From QQWI01 sp964522015 (GTDB lineage: Bacteria; Bacillota; Clostridia; Peptostreptococcales; Acidaminobacteraceae), in assembly GCA_964522015.1 (NCBI GenBank), contig CAZFST010000025.1, forward strand, positions 11,927-75,926: 64,000 nt of DNA, written 5' to 3'. Positions within the stretch are counted from its first letter, which is position 1, and the number at the start of each line of letters is the position of its first letter. The notes beneath the pieces are model-generated. The model saw only the letters and a list, made by a program, of their open reading frames with translations, had not been told where the DNA came from and ran no database searches. This document shows, in pieces, positions 18,243-26,652 of this stretch. Position numbers and translations under genes: made by a program.

Positions 18243-18572
18243 ATGAAATCCCATTTTACACTGGATGATACTGCCAAGGCATACTTGACAAAACATGAGC
18301 ACAAGTGGCTTATTATCGATCCAGAAACGGAGTGTGTCGGCGCTAATTGTTCAAAGGCATTTGATCAGGCGGTCATTCACTTCAAAGTTCCAAATGAGCC
18401 GTATTTGGGTAATTACGACAGTTTTGAAATGGATGGTTTCACGGTCTATATCAATAAGGCCCTAGAAATTGTTCCGGATTTAAAACTCACCGTTGTCCAT
18501 GGGTTATTGCATAATAGCCTGAAATTGGAAGGTTTCCCAGAAGGACCTTCCATTACGCACTTTAAGCTTTAG
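18243..18572 (+). CDS. Small Cys-containing protein, possibly HesB/CC-Se-like
   Basis: A 109-residue protein beginning MKSHFTLDDTAKAYL. It carries ECVGANC and FTVYINKAL, loosely like HesB/IscA-like CC/Se-motif proteins in which Cys (or selenocysteine) sits at that point. I could not confirm the family. ATG 18243 has GGAGTTGG upstream; ATG 18213 lacks a site. Its end (LKLEGFPEGPSITHF) is not recognised. Confidence 0.5.
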   Translation: MKSHFTLDDTAKAYLTKHEHKWLIIDPETECVGANCSKAFDQAVIHFKVPNEPYLGNYDSFEMDGFTVYINKALEIVPDLKLTVVHGLLHNSLKLEGFPEGPSITHFKL

Positions 18573-18625
18573 TAGCCAGTTTAGAGGTCCTGTGAAAACA
18601 AAACAGGACAAATCAAAAGCAACAA

Positions 18626-18752
18626 TAATGGTTTGGGTGTCAAAAGTATTTAGTTGAGCAAACATATACAATATACTGCGGTTGCGTAAGCAAGCTGCAC
18701 TGTATATTGTATATGTTTATTGCGAAACTTACTTTTGACACTCAAACCATTA
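18626..18752. repeat. 127-bp imperfect inverted repeat (MITE-like)
   Basis: The left arm (18626-18685) and right arm (18690-18752) pair over about 60 nt with a GTAA loop. The tips TAATGGTTTG/CAAACCATTA, the GTGTCAAAAGTA/TACTTTTGACAC blocks and the CATATACAATATAC/GTATATTGTATATG blocks are complementary, interrupted by a short mismatched stretch. The core TGGTTTGAGTGTCAAA (right arm, minus strand) recurs at about 21947-21962. No ORF is inside. Confidence 0.85.
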
Positions 18753-18760
18753 ATTTCCGT

Positions 18761-18803
18761 AAAAAAGAGGATCAAGTCCATATGACTTGGTCCTCTTCTT
18801 TTT
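18761..18803. terminator. Bidirectional terminator
   Basis: AAAAAAGAGGATCAAGTC pairs with GACTTGGTCCTCTTCTTTTT across CATAT. It lies between convergent genes. Confidence 0.9.
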
Positions 18804-18829
18804 AGCAAAGTTAGGCTTGATGCACTATA

Positions 18830-19540
18830 TTACTGACCCATTGACTCCAATAGTCTCAGGGCCTCTTGTCTCTTCTTAGTCAGGCTCTTAAAAATTAGTC
18901 CATGGGCCGTATCCACCAAAGACCGGAGCAAATAATCCGGCACAGCCCCACCCACATACACCGAATTCCAGTGTTCCTTGTTCATATAATAGCCAGGAAT
19001 AATATCCGAATAAGCCCCGCGGAGCATTGGCGCCTCTTCAGGGTCCCCCTTTAAGGTGATAATAGGCGTTCCATCCTTATCCCCACCACACATCATAAAC
19101 ATTTTGCCGTCTATCATGTATCGCGTTGCACCCCATTCTTCCTTGTAATCCTTCTCAACCCCTAGCAGTCTCAAAGTGTAATGATCTAGCCAATAGTAAG
19201 GGGTTTGTGTATTTTCCGATAGTCGTGTTAGGACAATATCTGTCACCAAGTCAAGGGGGAGCGGGTGGTCAAGAGAAAACTGGATAGCGCCTTTTGAGGT
19301 TTTATAGGGTTTAAGAGCCGTTTCAAAACCGGTGATGCCACTGGGTGTTGGGTAAAAACCAATGTGATTTTTAAAAGCTGCAAAGTGCACCAAGTTGCCC
19401 TTTAAATAAAAAGTGGGCATTTGATAGGCAATTTTTTCAGTAGCCTCTGGTGCCAGGCCGGTGATGAGGGTACGTAGAGCGTTTAACTTTTCTTGAATGG
19501 GTTGTGGGAATGTTGCGATATATGCACTGATAGGGTCCAT
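18830..19540 (-). CDS. DUF1801-MmcQ/YjbR fusion protein
   Basis: A 236-residue cytosolic fusion. Residues 1-110 match the DUF1801/YdhG (iron-chaperone-like) family: IATFPQPIQEKLNALRTLI, AYQMPTFYLKGNLVHFAAFKNHIGFYPTPSG. Residues about 125-230 match MmcQ/YjbR (CyaY-like fold): GATRYMIDGKMFMMCGG, APMLRGAYSDIIPGYYMNKEHWNSVYVGGAVPDYLLRSLVDTAH reduced to its core here. Both are small frataxin-like or DNA-binding folds usually encoded separately; function is unknown. The start at 19540 is set by AGGAGGACAC. Confidence 0.8.
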   Translation of the reverse strand: MDPISAYIATFPQPIQEKLNALRTLITGLAPEATEKIAYQMPTFYLKGNLVHFAAFKNHIGFYPTPSGITGFETALKPYKTSKGAIQFSLDHPLPLDLVTDIVLTRLSENTQTPYYWLDHYTLRLLGVEKDYKEEWGATRYMIDGKMFMMCGGDKDGTPIITLKGDPEEAPMLRGAYSDIIPGYYMNKEHWNSVYVGGAVPDYLLRSLVDTAHGLIFKSLTKKRQEALRLLESMGQ

Positions 19541-19675
19541 AAGAGTGTCCTCCTGACAGATAAGCAAAGGGTCAGTTTATTATATCATGAGTGGCTATTT
19601 ATTTACAGATATGGTGTGGCGTGATATATTGAAGTTGGTATAAAAATCAATCAATAGCGCAAAATAGGGGGAGCA

Positions 19676-20488
19676 TTGAAAAAGAAACGAATAATTCAAT
19701 TAACGGCATGGTTTCTGGTTTTGAGTGTGTTAGGCGGCTATAGTTTTCACGTGTATAACAAGTTTTATGTTTACGATCTAGAAGTTGCTAAGTATCATTT
19801 GTTTATCAACGATTATGATGCTGTGGCAATGGCAAACAGCAATCAAAAGGTGTATGAAGTCTTATATCCTGAATCGCCCTTTGAACTTAATTTACAAGTA
19901 GCGCCCTTGGGTTTAAAAGAAGCGGCCAGTAATCAATTAGTAGTCCAGTTGGCGCCTCCAAACCAAGCCTATCTAACCGCATCTTTACATATTAACCCAA
20001 AAAGTGCTGGTGTATCAGCATTAGCGGCAACTCTTTATCAGAATGAGTCTGATTCACAAAAAAAGATTCAACGGACCCTGAATCATTTTAAGCATTTTTA
20101 CAAACTACAAAAGCAGTTTGGTGTGTACGAGAAACGGTTTGCTGCTTACGAGAGTTTTGACCCCATGGACACTGGGACAGATGAAGAGATTATCGTCAGT
20201 AAAGAGGGGACACAAATTGAATTGGCAACACTATTTGTGTCGCTAATGCGCAGTCAAGGTATACCTGCTAAGTTAGTGGGAGGGCATATCTTCGCCTTAA
20301 ATGAAGGGGGTTTTAAAGTTTGGACAGAGGTCTATTTGCCTGAGTATGGGTGGATACCCATTGATCCCACTCATCACAGAATAGGTGTAGACAATCGCTA
20401 TATTAAACTTAAAGAGGGTGTGGATTGGGCAGACTTTGGTGAGTCATTGGTAGAAATGCATGTCGGTGTAGAGAGGTTAAATTGGTAA
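19676..20488 (+). CDS. Transglutaminase-like protein with lost catalytic residues
   Basis: A 270-residue protein with one N-terminal membrane anchor (about 8-28) and an extracytoplasmic transglutaminase-like domain (about 165-250). RSQGIPAKLVGGH and EVYLPEYGWIPIDPT give the family. The catalytic Cys (family GxCxxxA) is Gln in EGTQIELA, and the His of HAWVEVY is Lys in FKVWTEVY; only the Asp of DPT remains. It should lack protease or transglutaminase activity and may be a binding or scaffold protein. TTG start with GGGGGAG. It overlaps the permease gene by 7 nt. Confidence 0.75.
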   Translation: MKKKRIIQLTAWFLVLSVLGGYSFHVYNKFYVYDLEVAKYHLFINDYDAVAMANSNQKVYEVLYPESPFELNLQVAPLGLKEAASNQLVVQLAPPNQAYLTASLHINPKSAGVSALAATLYQNESDSQKKIQRTLNHFKHFYKLQKQFGVYEKRFAAYESFDPMDTGTDEEIIVSKEGTQIELATLFVSLMRSQGIPAKLVGGHIFALNEGGFKVWTEVYLPEYGWIPIDPTHHRIGVDNRYIKLKEGVDWADFGESLVEMHVGVERLNW

Positions 20489-21435
20489 ATATGACATTCA
20501 TCGTTTCTAAAATAAAACATTATCTATCGGTGCTACTATTATTAGCGCTTATCACATTTTTTATTGGCACCTTATCCGGCATTGATTACACAGATAGTCT
20601 CAGAGGCTTATTTACATCTAGGTCTGAAGCTTTAGAGCTAAGAACTAACTTTGGCTTAAATGTGCCCCTTGAAATGCAATTCATCAGCTGGATGAACAAG
20701 ATTATCCATGGACAATGGATTAACTCCGTGAAAGCAATGAGTGATCCGACCCCATATGTACTAAAAGCACTTACAAAAACCTTAACATTGATGGGGCTTG
20801 CAACGGCTATGGCCTATATCAATGCAATTGTTCTTTCCTTTTTTGCATATAGGTATCGAGAGAGATGGTTTGAAAAGTTGCTTCGCCTGTTCACCTACTG
20901 TGGCCTATCCGTACCAGAAGTATGGCTGTCCTTAATTATTGTCGGTGTGCTGAGGCGCAGTATGTGGGGACTTGGTTTTTTAGGGCAGGCAAAACCCTTT
21001 GCTCAACTGACTTTTCTGGATCACGCCCAAATTTTGATGATTCCATTAGTCATTATGACCTTTAAGTTGACTGCAATTTTAATGCGATACATCCGTGGCC
21101 CGCTGATTGAAATTAGCAACCAAGAATTCATTACATCAGCCAGAAGCTATGGCGTAACAGAATTTCAACTTTACCAAAGACATATGCTCAGAAATATTTC
21201 CATACCCCTATTAACTTTAGGCTCTCAAATCGTTCCTGAGATATTAGGTGCCGCCGCGATTCTTGAAATTGTATTTGGAAGGCTTGGTATCGGTTCTATG
21301 GCCTTGAACGCTGCCTTTGGGAGGGACATTCCTTTACTGATTTCCATTACCCTAATCACAGGTACAATCACAGTATTAATCAGTTTTGCTATGGATACTT
21401 GCTACTGGTTAGCTGATCCTAGGATTCGAGATTAG
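20482..21435 (+). CDS. ABC transporter permease, DppB/OppB family
   Basis: A 317-residue inner-membrane permease of the peptide/nickel class (BPD_transp_1): an N-terminal helix, the RSEALELRTNFGLNVPLEMQFISWM external region, about five further helices, and an EAA-type loop (EFITSARSYGVTEFQLYQRHMLRN). Dpp systems need DppB, DppC, two ATPases and a binding protein, none of which is adjacent. It is coupled only to the dead transglutaminase-like gene. The start may be TTG 20482 (GAGAGG upstream) or ATG 20491. Confidence 0.85.
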   Translation: MVNMTFIVSKIKHYLSVLLLLALITFFIGTLSGIDYTDSLRGLFTSRSEALELRTNFGLNVPLEMQFISWMNKIIHGQWINSVKAMSDPTPYVLKALTKTLTLMGLATAMAYINAIVLSFFAYRYRERWFEKLLRLFTYCGLSVPEVWLSLIIVGVLRRSMWGLGFLGQAKPFAQLTFLDHAQILMIPLVIMTFKLTAILMRYIRGPLIEISNQEFITSARSYGVTEFQLYQRHMLRNISIPLLTLGSQIVPEILGAAAILEIVFGRLGIGSMALNAAFGRDIPLLISITLITGTITVLISFAMDTCYWLADPRIRD

Positions 21436-21455
21436 ATAATGGTGTATTAAAAAGA

Positions 21456-21500
21456 TAAGGCAGTCTCACAAGAATCAATCTTGGGAGCTGCCTAATTTTA
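21456..21500 (+). terminator. Terminator after the permease gene
   Basis: AGGCAGTCTCACAAGA pairs with TCTTGGGAGCTGCCT with small mismatches; the T-run is weak (TAATTTTA). Confidence 0.65.
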
Positions 21501-21529
21501 TGCCGATTTGTAGTTGATTAAGAGTCCGT

Positions 21530-21853
21530 CTAGAGTTGATCAATTTTTGCCGCAAGAATAAAATCGGACAGACTAAGACCTTTGATTTTTTGTGTCATCA
21601 AGTGAAGTGTCACGTGGCCCCAACCAAAACAAATCTCAGGGTGATGTCCTTCAACTTCTGCCAGTGCGCCCACACGGCCCACAAATTCAAAGGCTTCTTT
21701 AAAATCAGGAAATTCGATGGTGCGCTTTAGCAGGTGATCTTTTTCAACAAACCAATCATCGCTTAATGCAGTGAGATGTTTTAAAATCTCACCATGCTTA
21801 AGTGGTGGTGTGTCGATTTGACAAGGGATACACTTCATCTCTAATAATCCCAT
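21530..21853 (-). CDS. phhB: Pterin-4a-carbinolamine dehydratase
   Basis: A 107-residue PCD/DCoH protein with the signature EVEGHHPEICFGWGHVTLHL and the C-terminal GLSLSDFILAAKID. In the family this dehydrates 4a-hydroxytetrahydropterin after aromatic amino acid hydroxylation, or acts as a pterin/molybdopterin-linked protein. No hydroxylase is nearby, so the role here is unclear. The start at 21853 has AAGGAGGATTG upstream. It is a single gene with N-terminal CIPC that could bind metal (inference). Confidence 0.92.
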   Translation of the reverse strand: MGLLEMKCIPCQIDTPPLKHGEILKHLTALSDDWFVEKDHLLKRTIEFPDFKEAFEFVGRVGALAEVEGHHPEICFGWGHVTLHLMTQKIKGLSLSDFILAAKIDQL

Positions 21854-21901
21854 ACAATCCTCCTTGCGGGCGGTTTAGTTTCATTCTCTAGATACCCCAG
21901 G

Positions 21902-21975
21902 TTAATCCCCTTAAAACAAGGGATTAAATCAAATTTTCTTTATTATTGGTTTGAGTGTCAAATGTGATATCATAA
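21902..21975. other. Intergenic hairpin and repeat core before pncA
   Basis: TTAATCCCCTT/AAGGGATTAA form a stem at 21902-21926. Downstream, TGGTTTGAGTGTCAAA (about 21947-21962) is identical to the arm of the inverted repeat at 18626, and ATATCAT/ATGATAT form a small dyad around 21967-21985. It may carry the promoter of the pncA-pncB operon, but no clear -35/-10 pair was seen. Confidence 0.5.
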
Positions 21976-22095
21976 AGGTATGATATAAGGTTTAACATTA
22001 GGTTTAAAGCAAAAAAGCAAATAGCAGTAAAACAAGCAACAATCACAAAAAAGCAGCAACAGCCAGAAGGAAACAAGAGCCAGAAAGGAGAACCT

Positions 22096-22779
22096 ATGCA
22101 AAGTATAACCCTTGCATTTGAAAATATTCAAAGACATCTTGAAACACTGGGCAGCACACATATAGATGAGTTCAACCAAGCGGACACCCTTTTTATCATT
22201 ACGGATATGATCAACGGCTTTGCCCACGAAGGGGCCCTCAGCAGCCCACGGGTTAAAACACTCTGCAGCCCCATTGCGAACCTTGCGCAAGCCTTCGAAG
22301 CCAAGCAAATCCCCATCATCGCCTTTGCCGACACCCATCCAGAAAACTCGCCTGAATTCACAAGCTACCCCCCACATTGTATGGCAGGCACCATAGAAAG
22401 CGACATTGTACCAGAAATCAAAAACGCCCTTAAAACCCTAAAACGCATCGATAAAAACTCCACCAACGGGTATCAAGAACCAGAATTTCAAACCCTCCTG
22501 GCTGAAAATCCACAGTGGACAAACTTTGTGGTGGTGGGAGATTGCACCGATATTTGCATTCAGCAATTTGCGGTCACCTTAAAAACTCATTTTAACCGCC
22601 TGAACCAAACCGTTCGGGTGGTCGTCCCAGCAGATTACGTCCAAACCTACGACTACGACCTACACCATGGGGACCTGCTCCATACCATGGGCCTTTATAT
22701 GATGGTCCAAAACGGCGTTGAAGTGGTCAAAACCATAGAGATATCCCCGCGCTCAATAACACAAGCACTGCCCCGCTAA
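22096..22779 (+). CDS. pncA: Nicotinamidase-type isochorismatase hydrolase
   Basis: A 227-residue cysteine hydrolase. The catalytic triad is visible: Asp of ITDMINGF, Lys of RIDKNSTNG, and Cys of VVGDCTDICIQQFA. Metal-site residues lie in FADTHPENSPEF and PPHC. It deaminates nicotinamide to nicotinate, feeding the nicotinate phosphoribosyltransferase gene 39 nt downstream. That pairing supports nicotinamidase over other isochorismatase-like activities. AAAGGAG precedes the ATG, after a purine-rich low-complexity leader. A second, different nicotinamidase is at 38612. Confidence 0.85.
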   Translation: MQSITLAFENIQRHLETLGSTHIDEFNQADTLFIITDMINGFAHEGALSSPRVKTLCSPIANLAQAFEAKQIPIIAFADTHPENSPEFTSYPPHCMAGTIESDIVPEIKNALKTLKRIDKNSTNGYQEPEFQTLLAENPQWTNFVVVGDCTDICIQQFAVTLKTHFNRLNQTVRVVVPADYVQTYDYDLHHGDLLHTMGLYMMVQNGVEVVKTIEISPRSITQALPR

Positions 22780-22818
22780 AACACTGAAACAAATTTCGCA
22801 AGATAGAAAGGACCACCC

Positions 22819-24288
22819 ATGAACCGATACGCAGACAACCTGGCACTCCTTACGGATTTTTACGAACTCACCATGATGAACGGCTACGTGGAACACGGCT
22901 TTGACAATACCATCGGTTATTTTGACTACTTCTTCAGAACTCTCCCGGATGGTGGGGGCTACGCCATTACATGCGGTCTTGAGCAACTAGTTAGCTATAT
23001 TGAAGGGTTGGCCTTTACCTCTGAAGATATCGATTTTCTAGGGTCTAAGGGCCTCTTTTCCGAGGCCTTTCTTGAGAAAATCAAGAACTTCAAATTCAAA
23101 GGGGATCTATGGGCCATGCCAGAAGGGACGCCGATTTTTCCAAATGAGCCCATTCTGGTTGTAAGAGGAACCATGTTTGAGGCCCAATTAATTGAAACCA
23201 TGCTCCTACTAACCCTAAATCACCAAAGTTTAATTTGCACCAAGGCCAGTCGGATTGTACGGGCAGCAGAGGGCAGAGCTGTTTTGGAATTTGGAGCCCG
23301 TCGGGCACAAGGGATTGATGCGGCCATATTGGGTGCCCGTGCTGCTTATATTGCAGGGTGCGTCGGCTCTTCCAACGTGTATGCCGATCGCCATTTAAAT
23401 GTACCCTCTTCAGGGACCATGGCCCACAGCTGGGTCCAGCTCTTTGATACTGAATATCAAGCCTTTGAAGCCTATGCAAAAACCTATCCGGACGACACGG
23501 TTTTATTGGTGGACACCTTTGATGTGGTTTTCTCTGGCATTCCTAATGCCATTAAGACCTTTGACAATATCCTATCGCCACTGGGCAAACGACCTAAAGG
23601 CATACGAATCGACAGCGGCGACATAGCCTACCTGTCAAAGAAAGCCCGTAAGTTACTTGACGCAGCCGGATATGAAGACTGCAAAATTTTCGCATCCAAC
23701 TCCTTAGATGAATATTTGATTCGTGATATGCAATTTCAAGGGGCAAAACTGGATGCTTATGGGGTTGGTGAGCGGTTGATCACCTCAAAGTCCAGTCCTG
23801 TTTTTGGGGGCGTCTACAAATTAGTAGGGGTACAAAAAGATGGGGCGATTGTGGCTAAAATCAAGCTCAGCGAAAACGTTGAGAAGATCACAACCCCAGG
23901 ATTTAAGCAGGTGTGGCGATTGTTTGACAAAGAGTCTGACATGCCTATTGCCGATGTGGTAACCCTTTTTGACGAGGTGGTTGACGACTCAAAACCCTAC
24001 GAACTGTTTCACCCAGAATATACTTGGAAGCGCAAGCGTCTGCACAACTTTTATGCTAAAAAGCTGTTAGTGCCGATCTTTGAACAGGGGGAACTGGTTT
24101 ATGCCCTGCCAACCCTTGACGAAATCCGTGAGAATTGCCTGTATCATCAAGAGCATCTGTGGGATGAGGTCAAGCGCTTTGAAAATCCACACCGGTATTA
24201 TGTGGACTTAAGCGAAGCCCTGTGGGCCCTGAAGCGAAGCATGATTGACAATGTGAAGAGCCATTTGACGGAGTTGCACGGGGTTTAA
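22819..24288 (+). CDS. pncB: Nicotinate phosphoribosyltransferase
   Basis: A 489-residue enzyme joining nicotinate and PRPP to nicotinate mononucleotide in the Preiss-Handler pathway. N-terminal LLTDFYELTMMNGY, the active-site region LEFGARRAQG, GTMAHSWVQ, IRIDSGDIAYLSKKARK and FASNSLDEYLI are all family hallmarks. GAAAGGACC precedes the ATG. It forms a two-gene operon with pncA; NadD and NadE (nadE at 35405) would complete NAD synthesis. Confidence 0.96.
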   Translation: MNRYADNLALLTDFYELTMMNGYVEHGFDNTIGYFDYFFRTLPDGGGYAITCGLEQLVSYIEGLAFTSEDIDFLGSKGLFSEAFLEKIKNFKFKGDLWAMPEGTPIFPNEPILVVRGTMFEAQLIETMLLLTLNHQSLICTKASRIVRAAEGRAVLEFGARRAQGIDAAILGARAAYIAGCVGSSNVYADRHLNVPSSGTMAHSWVQLFDTEYQAFEAYAKTYPDDTVLLVDTFDVVFSGIPNAIKTFDNILSPLGKRPKGIRIDSGDIAYLSKKARKLLDAAGYEDCKIFASNSLDEYLIRDMQFQGAKLDAYGVGERLITSKSSPVFGGVYKLVGVQKDGAIVAKIKLSENVEKITTPGFKQVWRLFDKESDMPIADVVTLFDEVVDDSKPYELFHPEYTWKRKRLHNFYAKKLLVPIFEQGELVYALPTLDEIRENCLYHQEHLWDEVKRFENPHRYYVDLSEALWALKRSMIDNVKSHLTELHGV

Positions 24289-24289
24289 G

Positions 24290-24352
24290 AGAGAAGCTGG
24301 AGAGAAGCTAGAGAAAAGCACAGAAAAGCAGAGAAATACCAGAGAAAATATA
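24290..24352. repeat. Degenerate 10-11-bp tandem repeat after pncB
   Basis: Imperfect units of the type AGAGAGAAGCT run from just past the pncB stop to about 24352. Purine-rich; no ORF. Confidence 0.7.
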
Positions 24353-24384
24353 AAACAAACTAATCGAAAAACAGGAGGCCTGCC

Positions 24385-25797
24385 TTGTCAGTCAATTTAC
24401 CACAGGCATTTACAGAGCGGATGCAAGCCTTACTGGGCAACGACTTTGAGGCTTATCTGCAGAGTTTTGACAGCCCAAGAGTGGCTGGTCTACGGGTCAA
24501 TACGTCTAAAATTACCCCGCAAGAATTTGCTGCCATTGCCCCCTTTGAAGTGATCCCAATTCCATGGACCACCGATGGTTTTTATGTCTCGGTGGATGTG
24601 AGACCAGCAAAGCATCCCCTTTACCACGGCGGCCTATACTATTTACAAGAGCCCAGCGCTATGGCACCGGCCCAGGTCCTGGCACCAAAACCTGGGGACA
24701 GGGTCCTTGATGTTTGCGCTGCACCAGGAGGCAAAACCCTGCAACTGGCCAACGCTGTGGGAGACTATGGGGTGATTGTCTCAAATGATATTTCAGCCAC
24801 ACGGCTTCAGGCAGTGGTAAGAAACGTGGAAATGTTCGGACTTAAAAACGTGGTTATTACAGCCAGTGAACTTAAAACCTTTGGGTCCAAACACGGCAAT
24901 TTTTATGACAGCGTTTTGCTAGATGCCCCCTGTTCTGGGGAAGGGATGTTTAGAAAAGACACCGCCATGCTAAACCACTGGAAGCCAGAATCCCCAGATG
25001 AGTATAGCGCCATCCAAAAGAGTCTGATTGCAGATGTGGATTATGTACTGAAAGAGGGTGGCCATCTGGTTTATTCCACTTGTACTTTTTCCCCAGAAGA
25101 AAATGAAGATGTAATTGCCCACGGTTTAGCCTTGAATCCAGACTGGCACGTGGTTCCAATAAAAAAAGACAAGTTCGCACCGGGTATTGCCTGGGAAGGC
25201 AACCAGGCGCTGACGGGTACTGCTCGGCTTTACCCTTTTAATCTAGAAGGGGAAGGGCATTTTGTGGCCCATCTTCAAAAGGGCGGGGCACAGGATGCAA
25301 GTGCAGAAGCTGCAAGAGCAGAGACAGGGGAAGGCCAAGGGGCCAAGTCTGCCGCTACCAGTGGTGGGGCGGCCTACCCAAAAGAGTTGACCGAGTTTAT
25401 GGCCGCGGTGCTCAATCCACCAGGTCCAGACGACTTTCGCAGCCAAGGGGCTCTGCGACTCCACGGTGACAAGCTGCTGATTGACCCGGTCGCTGTGCCC
25501 GATCTGCAAGGTATTCGGGTAATCAGGCGTGGGTGGTACCTGGGGGACATGGTGAAGGGCAGGTTTGAACCCGCGCAAAGCTTCGCCATGGGTCTTAAAA
25601 AGCACCAAATAAAAAATCACATCACCTTTGAATTAAATGATAGCAATGCTGTTCGTTACCTCAAGTGCGAGTCACTGCCCACAGAACTACCAAATGGTTG
25701 GTATGTGGTTTGTCTCGGTGAATTTCCTCTTGGGTGGGCTAAAGTGGCCGGCGGGCAGTTCAAAAATAAATATCCCGCCGCTTGGCGCATGCAATAG
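24385..25797 (+). CDS. rsmF: 16S rRNA m5C methyltransferase, RsmF type
   Basis: A 470-residue SAM-dependent RNA cytosine-C5 methyltransferase. LQEPSAMAPAQVL, motif I DVCAAPGGKT, motif IV DAPCSGEGMFR (Cys) and motif VI YSTCTFSPEEN (catalytic Cys) are clear. A C-terminal PUA-like domain (about 345-470) typical of RsmF/YebU follows, ending PLGWAKVAGGQFKNKYPAAW. Between them (about 290-325) is an Ala/Gly/Glu-rich, G+C-rich stretch that looks like a low-complexity insertion. TTG start with AGGAGG. The downstream gene begins 7 nt later. Confidence 0.92.
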   Translation: MSVNLPQAFTERMQALLGNDFEAYLQSFDSPRVAGLRVNTSKITPQEFAAIAPFEVIPIPWTTDGFYVSVDVRPAKHPLYHGGLYYLQEPSAMAPAQVLAPKPGDRVLDVCAAPGGKTLQLANAVGDYGVIVSNDISATRLQAVVRNVEMFGLKNVVITASELKTFGSKHGNFYDSVLLDAPCSGEGMFRKDTAMLNHWKPESPDEYSAIQKSLIADVDYVLKEGGHLVYSTCTFSPEENEDVIAHGLALNPDWHVVPIKKDKFAPGIAWEGNQALTGTARLYPFNLEGEGHFVAHLQKGGAQDASAEAARAETGEGQGAKSAATSGGAAYPKELTEFMAAVLNPPGPDDFRSQGALRLHGDKLLIDPVAVPDLQGIRVIRRGWYLGDMVKGRFEPAQSFAMGLKKHQIKNHITFELNDSNAVRYLKCESLPTELPNGWYVVCLGEFPLGWAKVAGGQFKNKYPAAWRMQ

Positions 25798-25804
25798 GAG
25801 ATCT

Positions 25805-26566
25805 ATGAGACTTGATAAATTCTTAAGCAATATGGGATTAGGTAGCCGAACAGATGTAAAAAAACTCATGGACCGTGGCATGGTCACGGTTAACGGCACC
25901 ACCGTCCTTCAGGGTAAGGCCCATGTGAATCCCGATCGGGACCTGATAAAGGTCGGCGCCAATGTGATTGCCTATCAGCCCTTTGTGTACCTGATGCTCA
26001 ATAAGCCCCAGGACTATGTCAGTGCCACCAAGGATAAGGTGTTACCAACGGTTTTGGCCCTTGTGCCACCAGAATTTCAACATTACGACCTATTTCCGGC
26101 GGGACGCTTGGATAGAAATACAGTGGGGCTCTTGCTCCTGACAAACGATGGTCAGTTGGCCCATCAGCTGCTTTCACCAAAATATCACGTGGGTAAAACC
26201 TACCGGGTCACGGCTAAATTCCCCCTTTCGGAGGATGATTTAACGGCCCTCAGAAACGGCGTTGAGATTCCCTACGACTACACCACCATGCCCGCTGAGG
26301 CTGTGCGGGTTGATAATGCTGAAAACTTGATTGACCTTACCATTAGAGAAGGCAAGTATCACCAGGTAAAAGAAATGCTCATTGCTGTCAATAATCAGGT
26401 CACATTTTTAGAACGGATTCGCTTCGGCCCACTGGACCTTGATCCAAGGCTATCAAGGGGGGACATGCGTCCCTTGAGCCCGGCAGAGATAGAAGCTCTG
26501 AAGACAAGCGCGAAAGATATTGTGGTAACAGACGAAGACCTGCTTGCTGAGGATTTAAGTGAATAA
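25805..26566 (+). CDS. rsuA: 16S rRNA pseudouridine synthase, RsuA family
   Basis: A 253-residue RsuA/RluB-family enzyme. An N-terminal S4 RNA-binding domain (MRLDKFLSNMGLGSRTDVKKL) precedes the synthase domain with the catalytic Asp in PAGRLDRNTVGLLLLTNDG and the later EGKYHQVKEML. The start at 25805 has TAGGAGATCT upstream; a longer in-frame reading from 25637 only overlaps rsmF. A short acidic tail ends the protein. It is co-transcribed with rsmF as an rRNA-modification pair. Confidence 0.93.
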   Translation: MRLDKFLSNMGLGSRTDVKKLMDRGMVTVNGTTVLQGKAHVNPDRDLIKVGANVIAYQPFVYLMLNKPQDYVSATKDKVLPTVLALVPPEFQHYDLFPAGRLDRNTVGLLLLTNDGQLAHQLLSPKYHVGKTYRVTAKFPLSEDDLTALRNGVEIPYDYTTMPAEAVRVDNAENLIDLTIREGKYHQVKEMLIAVNNQVTFLERIRFGPLDLDPRLSRGDMRPLSPAEIEALKTSAKDIVVTDEDLLAEDLSE

Positions 26567-26640
26567 CAGATGCAGGATGATTATTAGAGGGAAGACCAGA
26601 TTCAAGATTAGAAGGAAGACCAGACAAAGGATTTGAGGGA
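26533..26640. repeat. Degenerate GAAGACC tandem repeat at the rsuA end
   Basis: Units beginning GAAGACC at 26533, 26591 and 26614 share the form GAAGACC..(A/T)..GATT(T)..AG. The first lies in the last codons of rsuA and the others are past the stop. Confidence 0.6.
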
Positions 26641-26652
26641 AGGAGAGTCGAC

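Noticed and set aside
21970..22377. Minus-strand frame opposite pncA
   Set aside because: Low-complexity Cys/Leu-rich translation of the purine-rich leader and antisense pncA; no support.
23096..23479. Long antisense reading frame within pncB
   Set aside because: It follows the codon pattern of the sense gene, has no ribosome binding site and no recognisable domain.
25637..25804. 56-residue N-terminal extension of RsuA
   Set aside because: It is an out-of-frame reading of the rsmF end, with no ribosome binding site; the S4 domain starts at 25805.
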